Assembly: GCA_051016155.1 (NCBI GenBank)
Contig: CP136537.1
Span: 1,302,001 to 1,366,000 of the forward strand
Direction of reading: 5' to 3'
Length of the DNA stretch: 64,000 nucleotides
Origin: RCC90-49c sp051016155
GTDB taxonomy: Bacteria > Bacteroidota > Bacteroidia > Cytophagales > Amoebophilaceae
A program made the translations under genes and the position numbers. The notes under the pieces are model-generated. The model did not search any database, was not told where the DNA came from, and saw only the letters and a program-made list of their open reading frames with translations. Shown here piece after piece: positions 1-8,622 of this stretch. Numbering within the stretch: the first letter of the stretch is position 1; each line of letters starts with the position of its first letter.

Positions 1-725
1 TCATAGGCATGGTGCTCCAGTTTGCCTTTGTACTCTGTTCCTCGATCTGTTAGGATACGTAAGATAGGCACACCCTGCTGCTCATACCAAGGGAGCACGC
101 GATCATTGAGCATAGCAGCGCTCGTTATCGCTGTCTTCTCATTGTAGAGCTTACAATCAGCTACACGCGTGTAGGCGTCAATGTAGACTTGACCATAGAC
201 CTTGCCAATACCCTTAAAGTGTCCTACATAGTAGGTGTCCTGACAGCCTAGATAGCCTGGATGCTTCGTATCGATCTCTCCATGGGCTTCCTTATCACGC
301 TGATGCTTCTCCATGGCCTGGAGCTAGCTCTCAGTGAGCACAAGGCCTTCTTGTGCCATCTTAGCTTCTAAAGCCTGAAGTCTCTTTTTGATATTATTCA
401 AGTCATTTCGGAGCCAAATAGAGCGAACGCCCCCAGGGGAAACGATAATACCTTGCTTTTTGAGCTCATTAGCGACGCTAAGTTGGCCATAAGCAGGAAA
501 GTCAGTGCCCATTTGAACGACCGCTTTTTCAACAGCAGGCTCTACTCTATTAGCCAGGATAGGCTTTTTGCGACTGATCTCTAGCAATGCTTCTTGCCCA
601 CCTGTCTCAAAGAGCTCTTTAAAACGATAGTAGCTGTCTCGACTGTACCCCAAGGTTTAGCAAGCAGCCGAGATGTTGCCCAGGCTCTTAGCGAGTTCAA
701 GCAGTCCAATTTTGGGTTGGCTCAT
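1..725 (-). pseudogene. IS481-family transposase, broken by two in-frame stops
   Basis: Read from the ATG at 725, the frame gives an N-terminal helix-turn-helix segment typical of IS481 transposases (LGYSRDSYYRFKELFETGG, then AYGQLSVANELKKQGI) and the start of an rve-type integrase core (YLGCQDTYYVGHFKGIGKVY; ILTDRGTEYKGKLEHHAYE). A TAA interrupts the frame near 658-660, just before TLGYSRDSYY. A TAG lies near 324, where the family usually has Gln before LQAMEKHQRDKEAHGEI. Both look like point mutations in otherwise well-preserved coding sequence. The gene is therefore probably inactive unless the stops are suppressed. The C-terminus is beyond the window start. Confidence 0.8.
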
Positions 726-808
726 CTTCTGATTTAAGTTCACGGTTGTAGTAGTTTTAGTTGTTGTACAATTTAACCAATGTCAGATTAAATTTCAACT
801 ACTACATC
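1..808 (-). mobile_element. IS481-family element, truncated by the window edge
   Basis: This is the transposase-5'-proximal end of an IS481-type insertion sequence; the rest lies outside the window. The terminal sequence around 768-808 recurs at about 20680-20717 beside a second, internally deleted copy, which fixes the element end near 808. Insertion appears to have cut into a coding region whose tail survives at 828-989. Confidence 0.75.
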
Positions 809-827
809 CCGTTTTGAGTTTGACTTC

Positions 828-989
828 GATTTACAAAACTCCCACTCAACTTGGACCACATTTTGGGGAGAAGGTCATATGGGCCAGCATGGTCCAGAAG
901 CGCAAGAGCATGGTGGCTGGGATCTACAAGCCCAATTGTGGCATGAGGCCATTGTATTATTAAGTGACTTTGTGGTTGCGCGACTTTAA
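828..989 (+). pseudogene. Orphan C-terminal coding remnant
   Basis: An open frame runs from the IS481 end to a TAA at 987-989 and reads WGEGHMGQHGPEAQEHGG followed by LWHEAIVLLSDFVVARL. It looks like the C-terminal end of a protein whose upstream part was removed or displaced by the IS481 insertion. I do not recognise the family. Its last 15 codons overlap a member of the dispersed repeat family (945-1000), so part of the apparent coding signal may come from that repeat. Confidence 0.35.
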
Positions 990-1000
990 AGGTTTTTATA
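945..1000 (+). repeat. Dispersed 8-bp-periodic intergenic repeat, divergent copy
   Basis: The segment matches, with changes, the repeat at 8463-8530: a GAGrCCATTGyATTATT core followed by a run of GTGA-like octamers and an A-rich tail. Related members lie at 24995-25110, 33971-34035 (reverse), 46351-46373 (reverse) and 47439-47470 (reverse). The downstream words TATTGGATGCATTTT near 1037 also recur near 25090 as TATTAGATGCATTTT, so this copy and the 25-kb copy share about 110 bp of related sequence. Confidence 0.5.
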
Positions 1001-1157
1001 AGGCTATAAGGTCACTTTTTTAAAGATTGTCAGCGTATTGGATGCATTTTGTGACAGGCTCTTTGCTCCAGTATTAAGCTTTATAAGATGCTCCAGGGAG
1101 CCAAGAGCCCTATGGGAAGGAACGCCACGGATTCATTCCGTACCTTTGGCTTTCATC

Positions 1158-2528
1158 ATGGCAACCCATCAAGAAGCACCCATCATTGCCCTGGCTACGC
1201 CGCCTGGCAGCAGCGCTATTGCAGTAATCAGACTCTCTGGCCAGGGAGTCGTTGCCCTGGTGAATCAGGTCTTTCAAGGCAAAGACCTGACGCAGCAGCG
1301 TTCTCACACCCTTCACTTTGGGACGATCCAGGATGGCCCTGCGCTTCTAGATGAAGTGCTCGTAGCGGTCTTCAAAGCGCCTACATCCTTTACGCAAGAA
1401 GATGCCGTAGAGATTTCTTGCCATGGCTCTGGCTTTATTGTGCAACAAATCATACAGCTTTTGGTGCGGCAGGGAGCCCGTTTGGCCAAGCCAGGCGAGT
1501 TTACCCAACGTGCCTTTCTCAACGGCAGGCTGGACTTGGCGCAAGCAGAGGCTGTAGCAGACTTGATTGCTGCTGAATCAGCCGTGGCCCATCGCACCGC
1601 CCTGCACCAAATGCGGGGAGGATTTTCTGCTGAGATCAAGCAACTCCGAGAAAAACTGATTCACTTTGCTTCTATGCTCGAGCTGGAGCTGGATTTTGCA
1701 GAAGAGGAGGTAGAATTTGCAGATAGAGCAGCGTTAACGGCACTTGTCAAGGAGCTATTACAACCCATCGAGCAGTTGATACAAAGCTTTGCACTGGGCA
1801 ATGTCATCAAACAGGGCGTGCCTACCGTGATTGCAGGCAAGCCCAACGCGGGTAAATCCACTTTACTCAACGCTTTGTTAAAAGAGGAAAAAGCGATTGT
1901 TGCTGACCTTCCTGGCACCACCCGCGACTTGATCGAAGCAGAGCTTCATATTCAGGGCATACGGTTTAGGTTGATAGATACGGCAGGTCTGCGCGACCAG
2001 ACGACAGACACTATTGAGGCCCTGGGCATAGCCAAAACCCAAGAGGAGATGGAGAAGGCAGCGCTCATTATCTATCTCTTTGACTTGACTACAGAGACTT
2101 GGACGAGCATACAAGCCACTATTGCACACCTAGAAACGTTAGGGATTCCCTTGGTCAAAGTGGGCAATAAGATCGACACAGCGCCCCCTGCGCTGGTACA
2201 ACACCTCCGACAAAAGGACTTCGTGCTTATTTCAGCTGCGCAAGCTCTTCACCTCGATACGCTTCAATCGCGCTTGGTAGACCATGTGGCCCTGGATCAG
2301 CTGTCCAACACAGCCACCATTGTGGTGAATGCGCGCCATCACGCAAGCTTGACCAAGAGCCAGGCAGCGTTGCATGACGTACTGCAAGGTCTAACAAGCG
2401 ACTTGACCCACGAACTCTTGGCACAAGACGTCCGTAGTGCACTCTCGCACCTGGGAGAAATCACCGGTGAGATCACGACAGACGAGCTGCTGGGGAATCT
2501 CTTTTCTAAGTTCTGTATTGGTAAGTGA
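1158..2528 (+). CDS. mnmE: tRNA-5-carboxymethylaminomethyluridine GTPase MnmE
   Basis: MnmE works with MnmG to modify the wobble uridine of certain tRNAs, using an internal GTPase. The product is 456 residues, the usual length. An N-terminal folate-binding TrmE domain (starting IIALATPPGSSAIAVIRLSG) is followed by a helical domain carrying the G domain. That domain shows GKPNAGKST (P-loop), PGTTRD (switch I), DTAGLR (G3) and NKID (G4). The C-terminus ends FCIGK, the family signature with its key Cys. The frame stays open 40 codons upstream to 1038, but the ATG at 1158 gives the standard N-terminus and is preferred. mnmG is not in the window. Confidence 0.95.
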   Translation: MATHQEAPIIALATPPGSSAIAVIRLSGQGVVALVNQVFQGKDLTQQRSHTLHFGTIQDGPALLDEVLVAVFKAPTSFTQEDAVEISCHGSGFIVQQIIQLLVRQGARLAKPGEFTQRAFLNGRLDLAQAEAVADLIAAESAVAHRTALHQMRGGFSAEIKQLREKLIHFASMLELELDFAEEEVEFADRAALTALVKELLQPIEQLIQSFALGNVIKQGVPTVIAGKPNAGKSTLLNALLKEEKAIVADLPGTTRDLIEAELHIQGIRFRLIDTAGLRDQTTDTIEALGIAKTQEEMEKAALIIYLFDLTTETWTSIQATIAHLETLGIPLVKVGNKIDTAPPALVQHLRQKDFVLISAAQALHLDTLQSRLVDHVALDQLSNTATIVVNARHHASLTKSQAALHDVLQGLTSDLTHELLAQDVRSALSHLGEITGEITTDELLGNLFSKFCIGK

Positions 2529-2629
2529 CAACACGTTCAGTGTATCGGTGGGGTGTATACTTTGGTTTTCTAGCTGAATCTTCCCAACTTTGAAAAAGTC
2601 CTCTACCTACTCCACGGTAATTTTTCTTT

Positions 2630-3646
2630 ATGAAAAACGTTGCAGCCCTCAAGGCACTCCTGAGTGTACCCAAGCATATCGTGATTACAGTACACCAGCG
2701 GCCTGATCCAGACACCTTAGGAACAGGATTGGCCCTGGCCGGGCTGCTCAAAAAGCAAAAGCATCACGTACATGTGATTAGCCCTGATGCCTACGCAACT
2801 TCTTTGGCTTGGATGGCTGGAGCAGCCGAAGTGATCATAGACGCACAGGAGCAGCGAGAGGCAGTCTCAGGACTCTTGAAAAACGCTGACCTTATTTTTT
2901 GTATAGACTTTCCAGCACCGAGTCGACTGGGCGAGCTGGGACCCCTAGTGGAAAATGCTACTGCCACCAAGGTAGTTATAGACCATCATCCAACAACAGA
3001 AGTCTTTGGCGACCTCGTCTTTCGTGATACTCAGGCTGCTGCCACAGCTGAACTGCTCTACAAGATAATAGAGGAAATAGACGCCCAAAACTTGGTGGAC
3101 GCAGATGTAGCTGAATGCCTCTATGCTGGTATTATGACCGATACCGGTTCCTTTCAACATGCGAGCACAAAGGCCCAAACGCACCTTACGGTGGCTCGCT
3201 TGATGGCCCATGGCGCTGACACGGCCCGCGTGAGCAGGTGTATCTATGGGAACAACTCTTTGCACAAGCTTAAGTTCCTAGGCTTTGCCCTGAGCCATCG
3301 GCTAGTAGTATATGAGCAATACAATACCGCCTATTTTGTCGTTAAAGCAGCAGATTACGAGCAATATCAGCTACAAACAGGTGATACCGAAGAACTTGTC
3401 AGCTATGCGCTGTCAGTACAGGGAATTGTATTGGCAGCCCTTATCAAGGAGACAAAAGACGCTATACGCCTCTCCTTGAGGTCTGTAGGAGACGTGCCTG
3501 TCAACGTATGGGCGCGAGAATACTTTGGCGGAGGAGGGCACAAAAATGCTGCAGGAGGGATCTCCCAGCTGACATTAGAGGAAACCATCGCTCAACTTGA
3601 AAATTTGATTAAATCCAAACAGAAAATTTTAAATCCACATTTATGA
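2630..3646 (+). CDS. nrnA: DHH-family phosphoesterase, NrnA-type oligoribonuclease/pAp phosphatase
   Basis: NrnA-type enzymes degrade nano-RNA and dephosphorylate 3'-phosphoadenosine 5'-phosphate in the cytosol. The 338-residue product has an N-terminal DHH domain with HQRPDPDTLGTGLAL, IDFPAP and the DHH motif in VVIDHHPTTEVFG. The MTDTGSFQHAST segment and a C-terminal DHHA1 domain with FGGGGHKNAAGG follow. Its TGA overlaps the ATG of the next gene (ATGA at 3643-3646), so the two are probably translationally coupled. Length and motif order match NrnA; precise substrate preference cannot be read from the sequence. Confidence 0.88.
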   Translation: MKNVAALKALLSVPKHIVITVHQRPDPDTLGTGLALAGLLKKQKHHVHVISPDAYATSLAWMAGAAEVIIDAQEQREAVSGLLKNADLIFCIDFPAPSRLGELGPLVENATATKVVIDHHPTTEVFGDLVFRDTQAAATAELLYKIIEEIDAQNLVDADVAECLYAGIMTDTGSFQHASTKAQTHLTVARLMAHGADTARVSRCIYGNNSLHKLKFLGFALSHRLVVYEQYNTAYFVVKAADYEQYQLQTGDTEELVSYALSVQGIVLAALIKETKDAIRLSLRSVGDVPVNVWAREYFGGGGHKNAAGGISQLTLEETIAQLENLIKSKQKILNPHL

Positions 3647-4605
3647 AATCTACAAGCCGCTTTTATTCCCTCTCTGCCTTGGTTGGGCTCATCATTGTCG
3701 TTGCACTTGTGCTAGGGATCAGAGCTTATCGTCAAGATAAGTTTGCTAAGACAGCCTCTGGGCTGGAATACAGAGTCATCCACAAAGGAACAGGGCCTCG
3801 TCCTCAAGAAGGAGAAGTCATGGTCCTTGATATGTCTTACGGCATTGAAAAGGGACGTGTCTTGCAAGACACTGCTGACCAGGACCTACCTATGGCAATA
3901 CCTTATACTAAGAACGAAGAAGCGAAAGAAGGAGGATTTGAAGAGGCCATAGGGATGCTTCAAAAAGGCGATGATATCAAATTCAGGCTCACGGCAGCCA
4001 CCTTATTTGGTGAATACGTAGACCTGATCGCCACGCAGCACGGTATTGAGAAAGACACTAAGATGATTCTTAGCTTACATTTGAGAGATGTGATGACAGA
4101 AGAAGCTTATAAACAATGGGAAACTAAACAAATCGCTATGCTACAGAAACAACAACAAGAAAAAGCCGAACAGCAGCACCAAGAGGATGCAAAGACTATC
4201 GCTGATTATCTCAAAAAGAACGAGATTGTGGCCCAAACCACTGCTTCAGGCCTACACTATGTGATCGATACGCCAGGCCAAGGCGCTTCGCCCCAGTCAG
4301 GCGCTCAGGTCAAAGTCAACTACACAGGCCGTTTACTAGACGGCAAGGTGTTTGATACAAGCCTAGAAGCTATGGCCAAGGAGCATCAGGTTCATAATCC
4401 ACAGAGAACGTATGCGCCACTAGAGTTCAAAGTGGGTATGGGTCAAGTCATTCAAGGGTGGGACGAAGGCATCTTACTTCTGAACAAAGGGGCCAAGGCA
4501 CGCTTTTTTATTCCTTCTACACTCGCGTATGGCAGCCGTGCTATGGGCGATGTGATTCCAGCCAACTCTATTCTTACTTTTGAGGTAGAGCTGGTAGATT
4601 TCTAG
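3643..4605 (+). CDS. Membrane-anchored FKBP-type peptidyl-prolyl isomerase with two FKBP-like domains
   Basis: The product catalyses cis-trans isomerisation of Xaa-Pro bonds and probably helps fold exported proteins. It is 320 residues long. A single hydrophobic segment (residues about 8-26) acts as a signal anchor. Residues about 38-150 resemble a degenerate FKBP unit (SGLEYRVIHKGTGPRPQEGE). A Gln/Lys-rich linker (residues about 160-185) leads to a well-formed FKBP domain (about 200-320) with VKVNYTGRLLDGKVFDTS, VIQGWDEGILLLNKGAKA and IPSTLAYGSRA. The N-terminal unit has lost much of the canonical pocket and is probably structural. It is coupled to nrnA by a 4-bp overlap. Confidence 0.88.
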   Translation: MKSTSRFYSLSALVGLIIVVALVLGIRAYRQDKFAKTASGLEYRVIHKGTGPRPQEGEVMVLDMSYGIEKGRVLQDTADQDLPMAIPYTKNEEAKEGGFEEAIGMLQKGDDIKFRLTAATLFGEYVDLIATQHGIEKDTKMILSLHLRDVMTEEAYKQWETKQIAMLQKQQQEKAEQQHQEDAKTIADYLKKNEIVAQTTASGLHYVIDTPGQGASPQSGAQVKVNYTGRLLDGKVFDTSLEAMAKEHQVHNPQRTYAPLEFKVGMGQVIQGWDEGILLLNKGAKARFFIPSTLAYGSRAMGDVIPANSILTFEVELVDF

Positions 4606-4857
4606 CCTGGTTTTCTTGCGCAAATACATGAAGACAAGAATCTTGGCAGCCCAAGGCAGATGGATAGGATCGTCAAGCAGTTTAATCTTGCGTTAGATGT
4701 AGGTAATCTAGGGCGTGTAGTAATGTTTACCCTTTGGAAAAAGATGGATAACCTTAATGTATTAGGTATCGGATAAGTGTCTGACTGGTGCTCGACGTAG
4801 CGAGGAAGGGGGAGAGTAGAAGGCTTCTTGAAGTAAGCAAACTCTCTTGAGGAGAAG

Positions 4858-4930
4858 TGGTGATGAGTGGACTCGAACCACCGACTCACGGATTTTCAGT
4901 CCGATGCTCTACCAACTGAGCTACATCACC
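4858..4930 (-). tRNA. tRNA-Phe (GAA)
   Basis: The reverse strand folds as a tRNA. A 7-bp acceptor stem pairs GGTGATG with CATCACC, the D arm contains AGCTCAGTTGGTAGAGC, the anticodon loop CTGAAAA gives anticodon GAA, and the T loop is TTCGAGT with a 5-bp stem including one G-T pair. The discriminator base is A, and CCA is not encoded. Confidence 0.95.
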
Positions 4931-5049
4931 AAGCGATTGAAGGACAAAATTAGAGAATTAGCTCGGCTACTGCAACCTAAATCTTGTAACAGAGGGCGAA
5001 ACTACAGTAGTATGGCCCAACATCAGAGGCAATAAACGACACAATCGAT

Positions 5050-5565
5050 ATGTATACATCTAGAAAACGATGCCTACCTGCTGTGCGTTACCTATTTACC
5101 TTCAGCCTGATCCTGCTGATGGCTACTCTCACAACGAGTTGTGTGGTGAGTACTTCTTTTAGTGGCCCTGGTTACGATAGCAAAAAAGGGACGGTTATTA
5201 GCAGTAGCGACACTGTGGTAGTGGGTCTGACTCATGCAGTACTGGGCAACGATAGTAAGAAAAACGCATTGTTTTGGAAAAACATCAAACGCGTTGTGGC
5301 CTCACTACCGTCTCAGCCAGGATTTATCGGCTACAGACTGCGTCGAGAGATTGGGGGCAAGAATGCTTGGACAATGACAGTATGGCAAGACGAAGCAAGC
5401 TTACAGAACTTTGTAGCGAGCGAGGTGCATCAACGTGCAATACAGGAAGGTTTTGGCGCACTAGCTGGCAATAGACTAGCGCACATTACTGTGGATAAGA
5501 AAGAGATTCCACTATCCTGGGATCGAGCGGAGGAGATTTTAGCTGAAAGAGCACGCAGTTATTAG
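5050..5565 (+). CDS. Putative lipoprotein with an ABM-like (antibiotic biosynthesis monooxygenase) fold
   Basis: The 171-residue product starts with a basic N-terminus, a hydrophobic stretch and a lipobox-like TLTTSC (Cys near residue 31), so it is probably a lipoprotein facing the periplasm. The mature part (GFIGYRLRREIGGKNAWTMT, then VWQDEASLQNFVASEVHQRA) resembles the dimeric alpha+beta barrel of ABM/DUF3291-type small proteins. No catalytic residue pattern is convincing enough for a reaction. It stands alone with about 170 bp to the next gene. Confidence 0.6.
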   Translation: MYTSRKRCLPAVRYLFTFSLILLMATLTTSCVVSTSFSGPGYDSKKGTVISSSDTVVVGLTHAVLGNDSKKNALFWKNIKRVVASLPSQPGFIGYRLRREIGGKNAWTMTVWQDEASLQNFVASEVHQRAIQEGFGALAGNRLAHITVDKKEIPLSWDRAEEILAERARSY

Positions 5566-5737
5566 CACATCAAAATCACTGTTGACTAGGTGACTTTCTT
5601 GCGCTTATGTTTGTAGCATGTCTTAAGTAGCATTGCTCGAATGCCTTACATATTGAGCACAACGAAATGTCTCTGCAAGAGCTCCCCTACGCTGAGATAC
5701 CTCGCCAAGCTAAAATGAACAACTAATTGATACCACC

Positions 5738-6244
5738 ATGTACATTTCTTTTGACCAACTATCTGACAGTGCACGCATCTGGGTATACCAAGCCAGTCGC
5801 TCACTTACGCCTGACGAGCAGACAACCATGCGCCAAAAGGCACAGCTTTTCTTAGAGGCATGGGCTTCGCACGGTCACCCTTTAAAAAGTAGTGCTGACA
5901 TACGCTATGACCAGTTTTTGATCCTAGCGGTAGAAGAAAGCTTTCAAGGCGCCACAGGGTGTGCAGTGGATGCTTCAATACAGTTTATCAGAGAGCTAGA
6001 GCAAGCTTTTCAAATCACTTTGATGGATAGAACGCAAGCAGCCTTTAGAAAAGGGAGCGCTATTCTCACAGTGCCTATGCACCAGCTGAGCACTCAGGTA
6101 CAAACTGGTACCATTGCACCCGACACACTTACTTTCGACAATACAGTCACGCGAAAAGGAGAGCTGGCCACTAAATGGCAGATTCGTGCGCAGGAGGCTT
6201 GGCTAAGTACGTACTTCCATGAGCAGCCTGCAGCTGCTTCCTAA
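5738..6244 (+). CDS. Conserved Bacteroidota hypothetical protein
   Basis: The 168-residue soluble product begins MYISFDQLSDSARIWVYQAS. From memory this resembles a small family conserved in Cytophagales that is often mislabelled ABC transporter ATPase; no Walker motif is present, so that name should not be used. A central Cys in FQGATGCAVDASIQFIRELE and a Thr-rich C-terminal half are the main visible features. No signal peptide or membrane segment is seen. Function is unknown. Confidence 0.7.
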   Translation: MYISFDQLSDSARIWVYQASRSLTPDEQTTMRQKAQLFLEAWASHGHPLKSSADIRYDQFLILAVEESFQGATGCAVDASIQFIRELEQAFQITLMDRTQAAFRKGSAILTVPMHQLSTQVQTGTIAPDTLTFDNTVTRKGELATKWQIRAQEAWLSTYFHEQPAAAS

Positions 6245-6360
6245 GCTTCTCTCCCAGAGGACCTACTGGATGGCCAGAGAGAAGACATTCTAGGTAGTGT
6301 TGACAGTTGTTCTATAAATGTAGCACCCACAATCGTCTAGCCTGCGACTGATCATTCTTC

Positions 6361-6412
6361 ATTTGTCATGCTGAGCTGAAAGCGAAGCATCGCTGTGAGG
6401 CCTCCTAAACAC
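6361..6412 (-). repeat. Partial copy of a dispersed GTCATTCCGAG-type repeat
   Basis: On the reverse strand this reads GATGCTTCGCTTTCAGCTCA and then GCATGACAAA, matching the right half of the copy at 34198-34276 almost base for base. A third, more divergent left-half copy lies at 27828-27890. Confidence 0.6.
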
Positions 6413-6429
6413 CGATCCTACCCGTGTAT

Positions 6430-7065
6430 TCAAGCCGACAGAGGCGGAGGTGATGGTTGAGAAGGCCCTAATCCTGACTGAGTGGAGGTTTGTTCTGGAC
6501 TTTGCACACCTGCTACGCCACCTGATACGATGAATTTCATGATCTCAGCACTGGCAATGTTCAAAGGAGTGATGGTCTCCTTGGGTAAGATGAACAGGTC
6601 GCCTGATAGATTGTACGAATGAGGCACATATACTGCAATACTGCCTGGCAGGCCCAGCTGGGTTAAGTCTTGTTGCGTGACAAAGCCTATCCTCTTTAGT
6701 TGTGCTTCTTTATCGAACAAGATCAGTACAGGCTTATCGAACTTCTTTTCCTTGCCCACAAAGGCAAAGATGAGCTCTTTGAGCGAAGAGTAGATAGTAC
6801 TGACTAGAGGCAGCTTTCCGATCCACTTTTCGGTAAAATCGAAGGCGGATTGGAACAAAAGGATGGAGCCCAAATAGCCAAACAGGGTAATAGAACTCAA
6901 CAAAATGCCGATCCCCAGGCCAGGGAATCTAGTCCCAATCAGGCCATCAATCATGTTCAGGGCCATGGAGATGATGTAGAAGGTGAGCGCTAGGGGCACC
7001 ACGAGTAATAGTCCCCTCATAAAGTAACCAAAAAGGTCACTCAATAATTTCTTATCGATTTGCAT
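6430..7065 (-). CDS. DUF502 family inner-membrane protein
   Basis: The 211-residue product has a short cytosolic N-terminus and two long hydrophobic segments (about residues 13-38 and 45-72). It then carries the DUF502 signature region (GKLPLVSTIYSSLKELIFAF, then PVLILFD and GSIAVYVPHSYNLSGDLFIL). The C-terminal tail is rich in Ser, Pro and Gln. DUF502 proteins are widespread and lack an agreed function; a role in envelope physiology is only conjecture. The gene is transcribed away from the hypothetical gene at 5738. Confidence 0.85.
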   Translation of the reverse strand: MQIDKKLLSDLFGYFMRGLLLVVPLALTFYIISMALNMIDGLIGTRFPGLGIGILLSSITLFGYLGSILLFQSAFDFTEKWIGKLPLVSTIYSSLKELIFAFVGKEKKFDKPVLILFDKEAQLKRIGFVTQQDLTQLGLPGSIAVYVPHSYNLSGDLFILPKETITPLNIASAEIMKFIVSGGVAGVQSPEQTSTQSGLGPSQPSPPPLSA

Positions 7066-7263
7066 GGCTTATGAGGTTGAGTAGTGTACGGAATGCAGTA
7101 AAAAACAGTTGAACAGCTTGTCTACAACACTTAGCAGTCTAGAAGATAGGAGCTTGTTGTCAAATAGCCCAACCACACTTTTACATCTCTAAACTAGACT
7201 GTATTTAGAGCTAGGGAGGCGTTTAAATCGCTCAAGAGGCAAATGATCTAAATAAAGAATGGC

Positions 7264-7434
7264 CTAAGCAGTAGCTTTTCTACTCAGCCGCTTGCGCCTC
7301 GCCTCAAATCTTCTTCCACTTTCTTCCACTTGTCTAAAGTATTCCTTGGGGTTCTCCCTGCGAAGTTTACCTAACTTATCTCTGATCTCCCGTACCATCT
7401 GCATGGTGTTAATGGCTTGTGGTTGATTTTTCAT
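7264..7434 (-). CDS. 56-residue basic protein coupled to the PIN-domain gene
   Basis: This short gene reads MKNQPQAINTMQMVREIRDK and then LGKLRRENPKEYFRQVEES, ending SRKATA. Its ATG overlaps the stop codon of the upstream PIN gene (ATGA at 7431-7434), a strong sign of translational coupling. The product is highly charged and probably helical. It could be the antitoxin of a PIN-type toxin pair, although the toxin-first order is unusual, or a helix that folds on the PIN protein. I do not recognise the family. Confidence 0.6.
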   Translation of the reverse strand: MKNQPQAINTMQMVREIRDKLGKLRRENPKEYFRQVEESGRRFEARRKRLSRKATA

Positions 7435-7877
7435 AGTAGTATCTCCTTAGGACTTCTAATATCTATTGTTGCATAACCGTATTTTAGATTTACTGCATTG
7501 TACTGCCGTATTCTGAAAAAACTCACCATATGCTTAAAGTTCCAACTCACTAGTACATCTACCCTGTGAACAGTAGCCAAAGCAATATGAATAGCATCAT
7601 CTTCGAACTTATCAGTAAGTGCTCCCTCTTTCACGTAGTTTTTCGCTAATTTAACTGCTTCTTTATTAGCGTCAATAGACTCTAAGCACTCATCAGGAAT
7701 TCTATCCAACAGCTTTTTGACCTTGGGCGGCGCTCCTTCTAGCTCTTTTTGAGTCAGGTAAGAGTAGACCACTTTGATCTTGCTCTTGACAATCTCCTCA
7801 AAGAGCTGCGCTGTATCTGCTGAAAACTCAGGATCGTAGAACCCGCCAAAAACAGAAGTATCTAAGTAAAACCTCAT
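7431..7877 (-). CDS. PIN-domain protein, probable VapC-like ribonuclease
   Basis: PIN proteins are metal-dependent RNases, often the toxin of toxin-antitoxin pairs. The 148-residue product starts MRFYLDTSVFGGFYDPEF with the first conserved Asp at residue 5. The second acidic cluster is in KFEDDAIHIALATVHRVDVL, and SWNFKHM follows, as in PIN domains that have a D-N pair near the end. The pattern resembles PIN proteins paired with a small downstream partner. The overlap with the 56-residue gene supports a two-gene unit. Confidence 0.8.
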   Translation of the reverse strand: MRFYLDTSVFGGFYDPEFSADTAQLFEEIVKSKIKVVYSYLTQKELEGAPPKVKKLLDRIPDECLESIDANKEAVKLAKNYVKEGALTDKFEDDAIHIALATVHRVDVLVSWNFKHMVSFFRIRQYNAVNLKYGYATIDIRSPKEILL

Positions 7878-7958
7878 CCTTTGGGTTTTCTATCTTTTTC
7901 TTACACTGACTCTTAGCGAGCTCTCTTCTAGCTCGCAAGGAACTATGGAGTTCAACAG

Positions 7959-8474
7959 CTAATTATTAGACGTTGTTCCAGGGCTTCTGGCATAGGCAGC
8001 AATAATAAGCGTCAAGACCAAGCCCATCAACACTGTACTGACTGAGGTACTGATTGACAAAAGGAAAGGAGTAACATATTGCTGCAGGAAACGCACTGAG
8101 GTGGCTACTGAGGCCTCATCTAGATTCCTTTTTTGTAGCGCTACCTGTATGCTTGCCATCAATTGATCGATAAAGGCCAAGTCGATGTACTTAGTGTGTA
8201 CATAGATGAGCAATCCCTGGACTATGCCCACAAATGCACTCACAATGAGCCCTAGCTGGAGACCTTCTCGATAGGTCATCAGGCCTTGCCTAGCTGCCTT
8301 GTAGTGATAGTGTCCAGAATAAATTCCCAGTGCCATCACCCCATAGGCTAGGTTCTCCAACAGGGGATGGTGCCAACCTAGCGTTTGAACAACCAGTCCA
8401 TAGGCAAGGAGCCCCAGGACCGTAATTACTCCACTTTTGATGCCTATTGACCACATAGATCGAGACCATTGCAT
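7959..8474 (-). CDS. DUF4199 family membrane protein
   Basis: The 171-residue protein has four predicted membrane spans (about residues 8-30, 38-55, 75-98 and 135-160). The arrangement is typical of DUF4199, a family largely confined to Bacteroidota. The family signature includes YGVMALGIYSGHYHYKAARQ and a YREGLQLGL segment between spans two and three. Function is unknown. The start region overlaps a dispersed repeat on the opposite strand (8463-8530), so the promoter probably lies within or beyond that repeat. Confidence 0.8.
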   Translation of the reverse strand: MQWSRSMWSIGIKSGVITVLGLLAYGLVVQTLGWHHPLLENLAYGVMALGIYSGHYHYKAARQGLMTYREGLQLGLIVSAFVGIVQGLLIYVHTKYIDLAFIDQLMASIQVALQKRNLDEASVATSVRFLQQYVTPFLLSISTSVSTVLMGLVLTLIIAAYARSPGTTSNN

Positions 8475-8530
8475 TATTGAGTGATTTTGTGATTGAGTAA
8501 TTTAAAAAACCTTTCTAGTTCCCAAGAACG
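8463..8530 (+). repeat. Dispersed 8-bp-periodic intergenic repeat, best copy
   Basis: The core reads TTGAGTGA TTTTGTGA TTGAGTAA TTTAAAA, that is successive octamers sharing a TGA/TAA end. It is preceded by GACCATTGCATTA and followed by CTTTCTAGTTCCCAAG. About 63 bp match the reverse strand of 33971-34035, including both flanks. It sits at the 5' end of the DUF4199 gene. Confidence 0.65.
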
Positions 8531-8622
8531 TCTATTTTCAAAGTCTCAAATCGTAGCTGAGCCTATTTTGCAACAGCCTCAGAGCTTCTGCTTTTTTAAA
8601 AACAAGGATACTCATCTTTTTG

